Assembly (NCBI GenBank): GCA_001247695.2
Contig: LGRX02033391.1
Coordinates: forward strand, 24,123-88,122
DNA length: 64,000 nucleotides
Reading direction: 5' to 3'
Source: Cymbomonas tetramitiformis
Lineage: Eukaryota > Chlorophyta > Pyramimonadophyceae > Pyramimonadales > Pyramimonadaceae
The notes under the pieces were generated by a model. It saw only the letters and a list, made by a program, of their open reading frames with translations, made no database searches and was not told where the DNA came from. The position numbers and the translations under genes were made by a program. This document shows positions 40,594 through 51,100 of this stretch, piece by piece (position 1 is the stretch's first letter; each line of letters begins with the position of its first letter).

Positions 40594-43110
40594 GGTCGTG
40601 GACCCATTCCACGTGTCTTCCTCTGCTTAAGGGGATGATTGGCTAAACAAGCCGTTGTCCTCGGGCGTGGGGGCGCCCTATGGGAGATTAACGACGTGTT
40701 GCTAAGTGGTTGAGTGACATTAGAGATTGGAGCTGTGCGAGGGGCTGGGGCGACTATTTCGACTTCGGGTGTGTTATTGCTGGGGGAATTCCGCGGAAAT
40801 TTGCTACTTTCGCGCCTTATCCAGCGACCTCTATTGGTACCTTGGTCCACATTGCAGAGTGTCGCTTTGTGTCCGACATTCCTGGCGTTTCCTTCACGCC
40901 CTCCATCTTCGTTGCTATCACTCACTACTGGCGCTACTTCGTTACATTTTCCTTGCCCCCACGCATGAGACACAGGCATTCTAGTTCGATGAGTGGACCA
41001 TCACATCAGACACGCTCCAAGAGGAGCAAGCAGCACATGGCACCAGAGGGCCGAAATATCAGTATTTCGATATTAGGGTTCGATATCGATCAGGAATAGG
41101 TCGTCTATAGGTGTACCAATGTGTTTATTACACATTTCGATGTTGGGGAATTCGATGGTGAAGTCCGATTTTGTGTAAGAATATCAAAAGAGCGTGTAAA
41201 CTATGATCAAACCCTAAGGGGTACCATACCAGCATTGATATTGATCGACCGTGTATGCATTCTCGACTACGCAATGTTTATTTTCCGGTAGCAACAGCTT
41301 GTTGGTGTATGTATAGTTAATTTAAACAAATATTTCCAGTTGTCAGCCGCAGTGGCAACGCTCACAACGCAAGTTCGAGACATGCGGGATGGCTACTGAC
41401 CTGAGTGGCATCGTGCCACTCCTTTACACCCGTCTATGAGGGTTTTATTATATACATCGATATAAATTACTCTACGTACTATTTAACGAGTGCCTAAGTC
41501 AGCTTCCTAGTTACTGGTAGTCCCAGTGTGTCGAGATAAGAAAGATACAGGCAAGGTGCATTGATAAGCTAGTTCGGCACCGGCTCCAGTTGAACAACTC
41601 AGGCTCCAGCTCATGCGCCTGCAGTCGACAGTTAAACTTGTCAGGAACGGATGCCAGCGTGCTCACTGAATGTTCTTATACTCACGCAGGGCATGCAAGG
41701 GTGCCAGTCAAGACAATACACCGTTAAATATTGAAAGCACACTCATGAGTAGGCAGAAAAGTACCATACCTTTTCTGATGTTGTCTGCAGCGTGCGGCGA
41801 GACGGTTCGGAATTCAACCGATGCCGTATGAGCAAAGCTCTCCGGACTTCCACCCCAACATAGTCAAACAAACAATTTCGCTATCCACCTGGTGCGTTCG
41901 GTCGCACTGGATAGCCAACGAGGTAGTCCCAGCGTTCCGTCATCCCACGGGGAGATTCAACCGTCTACCCTAACATACTCCGCTGATGCAAGCGGCACCT
42001 TGGCCGAATGCAGGCAGACAAACCAACCAAAAGTCCTGTCGCATAGTGAAGGAACAAAAAAATAGACTGCGCTGTGCAGCTGCGGTTTGGCAGCCTGCCA
42101 AATCTCCGTATCCAGTCGACAGACCCGAGATCACTGCGAAAAACATAAACCCACCCACAACGTCCAAAACCAATTCGAAAACAGCAAGCAAAGGCCCGAC
42201 CAAAGCTTCTAAAAAATATGTCACTGGAAATATTTGTAGAGCTTACCTAATAGGCATACATGGGACCTGCAAGCCACTTTCGAGGTGGTTGCAGCCCACG
42301 AAAAATCAGCAGCATTCTCCATCTATTACAACCTGCGAAAAATACGGAAACCAAAGGCTGCACGTCAGTAAGGGCCGTACCGCTTTGAAAAAACAAAGGT
42401 CTATGTGCCAAACGAAAATACAAAAACTGCCTGCCCTCCCAAGCAGCGCGCATTCCCGAATAGGTCTGGGATAAGACTGGGGGTGCGGGAGCAGACGTTC
42501 TGCAAAAGCCGGCAAGTTAGACACGACTTAGAAAGTACTACGAGAGGCGGGGAGACTAAAAATATTTCACTAAATTAACATGTAAAAGATGTAATAAGTT
42601 TCCAGGGAAACCGATGGCATTCGCTTACCAGGATTGCCATGTTAGAGTATCCACTGGTTTTGCGACCTGCAAAGCGCCCCACAAGCACACACGCAAGCAG
42701 TATGAGTGACCAAATTTCGACTGCACAGTTACAAATTCGGCTTCGGCAGTGAGATTCGCAGCAAAAAGTTGCGTAATCTTCGATAAGTTCAAGAGACCTT
42801 GCCCGAAGGCCGGCAAGGGCTTTTACAGGCGCGACAAAACGTTTAAGAAAATAACTAACACAAACTAAGGCGGAAACAAAAGTGAAAAATACAAGGACGT
42901 ACCGCGTCGTGGCTTCCAGACGTCTGTGACAATGTTGTGAGTTTTCAAAATGTTTTCAAAGACTAAAAGCCACTTTTTTTCAATGTGGCGGCGTCCTTTC
43001 GTGTCCAATAGAATCGTCGCGAGGTGCCGCGGGCGACCCCCCGCGGGGGCGCTCGTGGCAGTTGTTAGCAACGTATTTTCGTCGATTTTTCGCGGGATCC
43101 CTTATTTTTC
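40594..43110. other. Long leader region, no confident gene
   Basis: About 2.5 kb between the 5' LTR and gag. A short + frame at 40989 (MSGPSHQTRSKRSKQ) could be a first exon. On the minus strand several open blocks between 43071 and 41970 have splice-like borders, for example HIEKKWLLVFENILKTHN before GTACGT at 42902, and a block after TGTAAAAG at 42820. These might be exons of an unrecognised gene. Nothing matches a known family by eye. Confidence 0.3.
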
Positions 43111-43486
43111 GTGACACTGTCACCGGTGCCATGTGAGCTCTTTAAGCAGTCGCAAATAGACAAAGTTGTGCGACTGCCAAATTCCGTGCGGGATTCGCCT
43201 ACCCCGCAGACACCACCAGTGCCGGCTCCGACTCCAGCAGCTGAGAACGACCCTGTTGGGTTGGTAGCAGCACGCGCGAGTTTCATCGAGCAGGCAGAGA
43301 AGGCACGAGATGTCCTCAAGGAGGCACGACACCGCAAATGGGCGAAGGCGGTGTCCAAGTACGCGCTTGGGGGTGAGAGCGTGCGCTTCTGGGATGAGGA
43401 TGATTCTGGTAAGCTCGCCAAGATTATCACGGCTTTGAAGAACGACTTCGACGCGAATGGTTTGGATTTGGACGTTTTCGACTTGT
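43111..43486 (+). pseudogene. Gag of the outer LTR element, 5' half (split by Copia)
   Basis: Reads VGLVAARASFIEQAEKARD, KWAKAVSKYALGG, IITALKNDFDANGLDLDVF up to the Copia insertion. The other half resumes at 52958. Using one copy of CTTGT, Asp-Leu-Ser-Asn-Thr is restored across the join with no frame change. Its start is not certain: the open frame begins with a GTG, and an upstream exon is possible. Confidence 0.75.
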
Positions 43487-43836
43487 TGACGAGTATACAG
43501 TATCTCAGACGTCTGCAGCACGAGTCACAGTACACAGTTCCTCGTGCCACACGTCACACTGTATATCGAGTTTACACCTCTCAGTGTGTCACAGCCTGTT
43601 CAGTGTCAGTTCACGACCATGAACTTATAATTCATGACCATGAATTCCTCATTCACGACCATGAACCTGACACTGCTGACGTGTCACTCACTCAGTGAAT
43701 TAGTTCACCGAAACCGTTTCCCACTTTAGACTTAGAAAACTTTACGACACCGCAACAGCAATATTTTATCTACAGCAGTATATCGTTTTATGCGTTTGCT
43801 TGTGTTTGCCTTTCCCGTTTTCTTGTATTCTCATCT
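43487..43836 (+). repeat. Copia 5' LTR
   Basis: 350 bp. It contains three spaced copies of a short CATGAA motif (43618-43668: ACGACCATGAAC, CATGACCATGAATTC, ACGACCATGAACC) that could be enhancer-like sites. Confidence 0.95.
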
Positions 43837-43850
43837 GGTATGAGCCCACC
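43836..43850 (+). other. Primer-binding site (initiator tRNA-Met type)
   Basis: TGGTATGAGCCC starts with the last base of the 5' LTR and resembles the TGGTATCAGAGC site, complementary to the 3' end of initiator tRNA-Met, used by many plant and algal Copia elements. Confidence 0.6.
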
Positions 43851-44114
43851 ACTACTTCCACTACTGCGACATCATCTCTGGTCACAGATCCGCGCGTTTT
43901 GAGTCGTCAGATTTGAGATTTTCCGGGCCGACAGTAGATTCTGCATTTCCGGGGGGGGGCGCCTCTCCAGATCGCTACATCGAAGTCTGTGCCGCGGAAG
44001 CGCTGGATCATTTTTCCAAAAATAACTAGGCAACTCCAATTTGCCCAACATCTACGCGAGATCATCACGTACAACATCTAATCTCTCCGGCGACATCACC
44101 GACCGTATTGAACG

Positions 44115-47100
44115 ATGGGTGGCCACGCGACCCCTCAACACGAAGCCGGATCACCGGCGAATTCCCTGTCAAATTCCCAAGGAACGACGGGACCACGAAA
44201 CCCACAGCGCTCGCTCTTCACGACGACCGAGCAACTACCTCAACATGCAACGACGGAGGAGCTGATCACCAATGTCAACGCCAACCGCACGGAGATTGCA
44301 CGCCTTTCCGCTGAATTCCATGCTCTCACGGAAAGATTCCGCGCGACGTTCAAATTTACCGCCGAAAACACCGAGAAAATTAACGCCTTTCCGCTCAAGT
44401 TCTGTACCTCAGAGTCATTTGCGGACCATCTCACAGATTTCGACGAGAAATTGCAAATTCTGCCAGGCCTCGTCCAGAAATGCAACGACGCCATCGCTCG
44501 CGTCAACCGCGCCTCACTTTCGCCGACGAACACCGACAATTACGACGAATTGACCGGCGCACAACTCTCCCACGAAGTCGACAACGACTCCAACGTGGAA
44601 ATGACTGACGAGATTACGGCATCCGAGTACATGAGCGGACGTCGCCCGACGCCCACGACTATGGCCGTTCTCGCCGCCAGGACGCGCACTGACATCTTCA
44701 AATCTTATTTGTCGACCAACTACATCCTGAACCTCGCCCGAGCCTTGAAGGTCGAGTACTACAACTTGACCGACATCCCTCAGGACCAACAACCGAAGGA
44801 ATTGCACTTAAATGTGCTTTGCCGCGGTGGAGAAGTAGTCTTCAACAAGCTACTCACCGCCATCAGCACGTGCTTGAAAACCGTGCGCGTGGGGCATTCC
44901 GAAAAACTACTTGACCTACGCCAACGTATGGTCACCGTCGACGTTGCCTCCGCCTACGACGAGTGCTTGAACGCCATCCTCGCCGCTCTCTTAATGAGAG
45001 TCACTACCGGCACGACGAAGTCCACCATCAACGCGCTCACGCACTCCGACGACCGGCTCACTAAAGATGGGCGAGCCCTCCTACTGCATCTGAAGTGCCT
45101 CCTCGCCAACTACCCCGCGTTGGACACGGAGGAGTACCTCAAGACGGCTAAAGCGCTACGGGTCACCGAAGACGTCGACCCTATGCACATCATCGACTCC
45201 TTTCGCCAACAAGTCCAGCTACATCGTATTCAGTACCCCGCCTACTCCGAGCGCGAGGCACAAAAGCTCTTCTACGAGATGCTGAAGGACTCTCAGGCCG
45301 TTGCGAAAAAGAAGTTCGAAAGCCCGCTATATTACAACATCCTCGAGGAGTACAACCGCGACGCACGTACAGCGAACCTGGGCTACCCGGGCGGCCTGAC
45401 TACATTTTTCCAGGACGTACAGCAGCGATGGTATCGCGTCGGTGCTGCACACGCTGACCATGTCCGTTCTGGATCACACCCGGCGAAAGCGAACGCCTTC
45501 ACGGGTGAATTTCGACAAAACCCTAAGTCCACCACCGACACCAACCGTGGGAAGACGCCTGATCGTTCACGCCCACAAGGTGGTGCGAAATCCGCGCCTG
45601 ATCGACCACGCTCTTCGACTCCGTACCCTCAGTTCCCATCCCAGCCTGAAGCCACTATGGAAGAGAGAAAGACCTACGAGAAGGAACTCTACAACTTCCA
45701 AAAGAAGAAACACGCCGGGAAGCCCAACGTCGACACTATCGTCAAGGGAACCTGGTCTGGCATGAAGTTCACCCAAGCCAACGAAACCGACGGCTTCCCG
45801 TGCAGGACGTGCTACATTGTCAAGAAGAAGACCGTCCACCACAGCCACGGCCGTGCCGGTTGCCCTTGTTCCCTAAGCGAGAAGATGCTCAAGTACGACA
45901 CCCGCACTCCGAGGGCGAACTCTCTCAGCAGTCGGAAGCCGTCACCGCCGCCGCCTACGCTGGCGGCTGTCGCAAACGCCTCCTCTTCTCAGACACCTAC
46001 TCTCGAAGAGATCAAGACCATCTTCACCGGCGATCAACGAAAGGCCCTCGCCGCGATCCTTGCGAGCGAGAACGCCTCCGTCACCACTTTTTCAGGTGGT
46101 GCTACACCTACACCTCCTTCCGTGAAGCACATCTCGGAAGGTGGTGCAGACTCCGACGACGACGGCGACGAGGAGTTCCCCGCCTTCCAACGAGCACCTC
46201 AAAGAATGGCCTGGCCTATCGCTAAGGCCAAGGTCTCCCTCAACATGCTCACCGTCAACAAACCCTCTGCTGTACCTCCTTCTGCTCACAACAGGAGGAA
46301 AGTTCAGCAGGGGTACTACATGCCCCTTCCTACGCCGCCTAACGACGACGACGACGACTTTCAGCCAGCGTCGCCCGACTACAGCGTCACGTCGTCCGAA
46401 GAGGCCAACACCGACTCCTTCACCGTAGTCAACTCCAAGAAGGCTTTCAGACCTTCGCCTACGACGACGCACTCCGTCAACGTCCTCACCGTCAACTCCT
46501 TTGATGCACTCACTTCCGACGACTCCGACGTGCCTGAACACGCTCCTCTTCTCTCCGACGTCCATTCCGACGACTACTCGCAGCCTGAAGCAGCAGTTCA
46601 CGCCTCGCAGAAGCTCATCTCCGCGAAGAAGAAGATGCAACGACGAGAACAGAAGAAGCTGAGGAAGACCCGCAGCCGCCAGGACGACGAGTCCTGGTAC
46701 GTTCCTGTGCGACCCCTTCGACCTCACATGACGACGAGATCAACTCAGACCTCCGAGACTCACGCCAACAAGCTCCCGAAGGCCTATATTTTCCCTTCCG
46801 GCGCAAACCCTAACCGAAATCACGAGAAAACCTCCCACGCCGCCACCGAAACCATTCTCGGCACCGGTGAGGTGGTGCTATCTCACATTATACAACCTCA
46901 ACACGTTCCCACTCTCCGATCACCTCCACAGCCGCACACACCTTCGTCCGGCTCCGTGGACCTTCATGAACCTACGACACCTTCATTAACCTACGAAGAC
47001 GCTACCCTCCTCGACGACTGCCTCGAGGAAGCACAGCAGCTGATCAGCCTCGTCACCGCCGAGCCGCCACCAACTTCGACAACAACACTCGACGACATCG

Positions 47101-48062
47101 ACGAGGTCGCGGACGAGCTTCCCGTAGACCTGCATGGGCCTACGGTGACCGTATCGGCCGAAACCCTACGGCAAACCACATCTTGCCACGTGGCACCGGG
47201 ATGCACCACGTGGCACAGCCGCCACCGTATAGAGGACGAGTCCCCCGACATTTACATCCTACCGGGGCTCGTATTGGCCCTTGGATTGGCCTCGAGATCG
47301 ACAACGAGCAAACTTCACCGTTCACACCCTTGGGACCCCCTCGGGACCCCCTCCGGACCCCCTCGTGAAAAAGATGACATCGTCACTTTTTGCGGCGAGC
47401 TCCCACAGTCCACTCGAAGCTTGGATCAGTCCATTTCCACCTCCGACCTTCCTCATCCACCATCCACCATCCACAAAGCCACTTACGCTTTCATGGTTCG
47501 AGCCGGAGATGCCACAACCACCATGCCATTAATGGGTGATTACTTTGCAGCAGATTTGGACTCAGAACAGCAACAAAAAGCTGTTGCAAAAGTCCGTTTT
47601 TCGACCATCGACTCGACGGCCGTTTCGGACACCATGGCTAAGCCCATTCCGGCCGAAGACGCTACCTTCACCTACACACCGACCTCGAGCACCTCTGGTA
47701 ACCTTTCGAGATCATCCTCGGTCTCATCTGACGAGCAGAGCCGCCATGAAGACCCAGAAGACTTCACCATCCCCATCAGCCAAAACCCTGAGTATGTATC
47801 GCCGGATTGGCCACAAACTCAGGGTTTCTCGCAGCTTGGACTTTCGGACGACCTGTACGAGTCCTCCAGCGACGGTGAGACCGCCTACGAGCCGCCATCA
47901 TCGTCACCGTGGCCACTTACCTTCGACGATGACACCATCGACCAGTGGCTTGCGATTCAGCTTGCTAAACAAGCACCTCGGCACATCGACATGAACGAAA
48001 CCTTCGATGACAATGCCCTGTTCCACCAAAGCCTTGGCTACGGTGGAAACACCACCTACTGA
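44115..48062 (+). CDS. Copia gag-like ORF
   Basis: 1315 codons from ATG at 44115, long for a Copia gag. The N-terminal 150 residues are helical; a capsid-like region follows (FKSYLSTNYILNLARALKVEYYNL, LRQRMVTVDVASAYDECLNAIL, LLHLKCLLANYPALDTEEYL, YSEREAQKLFYEML). A Cys/His cluster, CRTCYIVKKKTVHHSHGRAGC (about 45800-45865), may act as the nucleocapsid. After it a 600-residue Ser/Pro/Asp-rich region, likely disordered, continues to NTTY and a TGA at 48060-48062. The next in-frame codon is CTA, and pol follows in the same frame. Confidence 0.85.
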   Translation: MGGHATPQHEAGSPANSLSNSQGTTGPRNPQRSLFTTTEQLPQHATTEELITNVNANRTEIARLSAEFHALTERFRATFKFTAENTEKINAFPLKFCTSESFADHLTDFDEKLQILPGLVQKCNDAIARVNRASLSPTNTDNYDELTGAQLSHEVDNDSNVEMTDEITASEYMSGRRPTPTTMAVLAARTRTDIFKSYLSTNYILNLARALKVEYYNLTDIPQDQQPKELHLNVLCRGGEVVFNKLLTAISTCLKTVRVGHSEKLLDLRQRMVTVDVASAYDECLNAILAALLMRVTTGTTKSTINALTHSDDRLTKDGRALLLHLKCLLANYPALDTEEYLKTAKALRVTEDVDPMHIIDSFRQQVQLHRIQYPAYSEREAQKLFYEMLKDSQAVAKKKFESPLYYNILEEYNRDARTANLGYPGGLTTFFQDVQQRWYRVGAAHADHVRSGSHPAKANAFTGEFRQNPKSTTDTNRGKTPDRSRPQGGAKSAPDRPRSSTPYPQFPSQPEATMEERKTYEKELYNFQKKKHAGKPNVDTIVKGTWSGMKFTQANETDGFPCRTCYIVKKKTVHHSHGRAGCPCSLSEKMLKYDTRTPRANSLSSRKPSPPPPTLAAVANASSSQTPTLEEIKTIFTGDQRKALAAILASENASVTTFSGGATPTPPSVKHISEGGADSDDDGDEEFPAFQRAPQRMAWPIAKAKVSLNMLTVNKPSAVPPSAHNRRKVQQGYYMPLPTPPNDDDDDFQPASPDYSVTSSEEANTDSFTVVNSKKAFRPSPTTTHSVNVLTVNSFDALTSDDSDVPEHAPLLSDVHSDDYSQPEAAVHASQKLISAKKKMQRREQKKLRKTRSRQDDESWYVPVRPLRPHMTTRSTQTSETHANKLPKAYIFPSGANPNRNHEKTSHAATETILGTGEVVLSHIIQPQHVPTLRSPPQPHTPSSGSVDLHEPTTPSLTYEDATLLDDCLEEAQQLISLVTAEPPPTSTTTLDDIDEVADELPVDLHGPTVTVSAETLRQTTSCHVAPGCTTWHSRHRIEDESPDIYILPGLVLALGLASRSTTSKLHRSHPWDPLGTPSGPPREKDDIVTFCGELPQSTRSLDQSISTSDLPHPPSTIHKATYAFMVRAGDATTTMPLMGDYFAADLDSEQQQKAVAKVRFSTIDSTAVSDTMAKPIPAEDATFTYTPTSSTSGNLSRSSSVSSDEQSRHEDPEDFTIPISQNPEYVSPDWPQTQGFSQLGLSDDLYESSSDGETAYEPPSSSPWPLTFDDDTIDQWLAIQLAKQAPRHIDMNETFDDNALFHQSLGYGGNTTY

Positions 48063-48131
48063 CTACCTCACCACGGGTGCGGCGCCGTCAGCAACTGCCG
48101 CGACCTGTGCTGCCGTAACTTCGGCAGCACC
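48060..48131 (+). promoter_or_regulatory. UGA-CUA stop and hairpins between gag and pol (readthrough candidate)
   Basis: The gag TGA is followed by CTA and no other in-frame stop before the pol ATG at 48132. Two hairpins follow: GCGGC (48080-48084) with GCCGC (48097-48101), and a perfect 9-bp stem GTGCTGCCG (48107-48115) with CGGCAGCAC (48122-48130). UGA-CUA plus a downstream structure is a well-known readthrough signal in viruses and some cellular genes. Translation through it would give a gag-pol fusion. Confidence 0.6.
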
Positions 48132-51100
48132 ATGGGAGGTGACCACGTATACTCTACGGGCACTACTCCGAAACAGAGTGACGAGATGCTAGTGGACTCC
48201 GGAGCCTCCGTCTGCCTCTTCAACTCCGAGGACATGTTCGCACAAGTCAACCCGTGCAGAACGAGCCTCCACACAGCCAGCACCATCGACTTCAAGCCGG
48301 CCGGTATTGGCACCGCCAAGATCGACTTTAGCATGAACGATGGCACCGTACACACGGTGGTGCTACCCGACACCTACTACGACCCCAATGCACCAAACCT
48401 CCTCTCCGTCCGTCAGATGATCGACGCCGGCTTCGGCTCTCCAGACTTCATTAAGCTGTTTTGGCATCACGAAGCACGCCTCTTCGACATCCTCGACACC
48501 GGCAAGGACTATATCGTGCACCCTGACCAGTGGTCTCCTTCATCAACTTCTGCTCTCTCTCTTTCCCAACGACGACCCTTACTACAGCCACCGCCTTCAG
48601 TCTTGGCCGAGAAGGGCACCGTTGATTGGATGGTGCGACGAACAGCCTACCTCGACTACGCCGCCTTCAACCCTCACGGTGTATGCCACGTCGATCTCTA
48701 CACCGACGGCAAGCCTTACCCTGAGGGTAACTCGCAGTGCGAGCACTACTACTCCCTCGACGACCCCGCCGAGGAACACCATTGGCACGGCAGAGCTTTC
48801 TGGGCGAACCCGCCGTACCTCAACGCCTTAATCCACCGTATGTTGTCCAAGATGCTCAAGGATTTCTGGAAGGACCCCAACAACACCTCCTACACTGTTG
48901 TACTACGACGTTCGGAGGCTGCAGCTTGGTGGCCACTCACGTATTTCTTCCAGGAGATCGACAGTATCCCTGCGGGCACTACCGGATTGTTCTCGCGTCC
49001 ACGCGCGGGCACCTACGACCCTGAGGCACTCACGGACGCCGCCGGCGAAGGTGGTGCCGATCGAGTGTTCATCCAGGGCACGCCCTTCGACACGGTGGTG
49101 TTGTACAAAGACGCCAACACCGTGCCACGCATCGACCCAAACCAGTACCTTCACACATGCCTCGGCCACTACTCCGCCGACTACATTATCCACCTCATCA
49201 AGAAAGGCGTCAAATTCTGCGTCAACAGCCAGCGTATATCTCCGCGGACGCTGAAGACGCTACTGAACGACTGCGGCTGCGCGCATTGCAAAGCCGCGAA
49301 CACACATCGTCCAGGGCCATTTACCACTTTCGTCAACGCCATCCCACCGACTTCGCCGGTATCCCTACCGTCGGTCGCTAAGCCTGTGAAATGGGCTGAT
49401 GCGAAACCGTTCGAGTATATATTCGCCGACACCTGGGGACCGTGCAGACCGCCTGGCTTCGACGACTCCGTATATATACATGCCTTCAAATGCCCTGCGA
49501 CCAAGAAAGCCTACGCCTTCTCCTCATCTACGAAAGGCGGACAGCACCTTCAACTTCAACACGTTCTTGACGACGTTCATGCCCACGGTCACCACCCGCA
49601 GCACATCGTCTTCAGGACCGACAACGCACACGAGTTCGCCTCCGACGAGATGCGTACTATATTCCGACAGTACAAGATCAAACACCGCCCTGGACCTCCC
49701 TATATGCACGAGTTCCAGGCGCAGATCGAAGTACTCTGGCATGACATGGCCAAGATCATGACGACTACCCTGAAGACGTACGGCGCACCGCTGAACGTCT
49801 GGCCTTTGGCAGCACTTCATGCCATTAACACCATCATGAACGTCATGCCTAACCGCCACATCAACATGGACACTCCCCACTATCGGTTCACCCGAACACA
49901 CTTCGACTACCGACAGCTCCGCCCTTTCTGGTCCGAATGCTACGTCTGGCAGGACCCTGACCAGCGGCAGAAGACTGGCGAACCTCTTCAGGTCTCCGCC
50001 AAACTCATCGACAATGCCAAGCGCTATCGTTACGTTGGCAACCTGCCGAACTCCGTCTACCTCTGTTTCGACACCGCCAAGGCGAAGCTCAAGGAATTGG
50101 CGAAACCCACTTTCCTTCCAGACTACGATGTTATCTCGAAGCACCTCGCCAACACGGACGAGGCCCTTCGCGAGCCATCTACGGACGCCGAGCCGTACAT
50201 GCGTTCCCTTTATCCTATACGACGACCGCACGAGCTCAAGTCCAACGCCATCCTCGACATCGCTTGCTCCAAGCACGGCACCGAGACTCATGCTTACGTA
50301 CAAGTCCATGACGCACAGCAGAATCTGCCTGTCTGGACGAAGCTGAAGCACTACCTCGCCATGGACAAGTCCCACTACTCTGTCCTACAACAACATTCAC
50401 GACATCGCCAAAAACATGGCGACACGAACGTCCACCACCCCTGCTTCGCACAATGTGCGGCGAGACCTGTGGACCGCATGAAGTACCACCCAGCCACCAT
50501 CGTATCTGTCGACCACGACCCTGATGCGAAGCTACGGTACCAGGTGTACTTCGACTCCATGGACAAGCACAGCACCGCCTACTGCGACACCGACGCTGTT
50601 GTCCTCGACTCTACGGTCAAAGCCATGCTCGTCGCCGCACGAGATTCTGGCGACGACCCTGCTGACTTCCCAGACGACGTCTTCATGGACGAGCCTGACG
50701 ACGTCAAAGCAACGGCCGCCCTCCTTGGACCGAACCGCCATCACTGGGAAGCTGCGAAGCACAAAGAGATGGACGGCGTCACCGAAGAAGGACGAGCCGT
50801 CATGGTCAAGTCCTTTCCCAAAGACGCCAAAGTATTACCCACGAAGCTCGTGTGTAAGAAAAAGCGCAAACCTGATGGCACTCTCGACAAGTTCAAGATG
50901 CGCTGCACGACCCGTGGCGACCTCGACAAGTCCTACTACAGCGACTTCGACGTATTCGCACCCACGGCCAACCTCCACACGTTTCGACTCCTGATGACCC
51001 TGTGTATCTTACACGGGTGCATGCCGTACCACTACGACGTCTCCCAGGCCTTCCTCCAGGCGCCTATCCCCGAGGACGAGCAGTACTACATCAAATTCCC

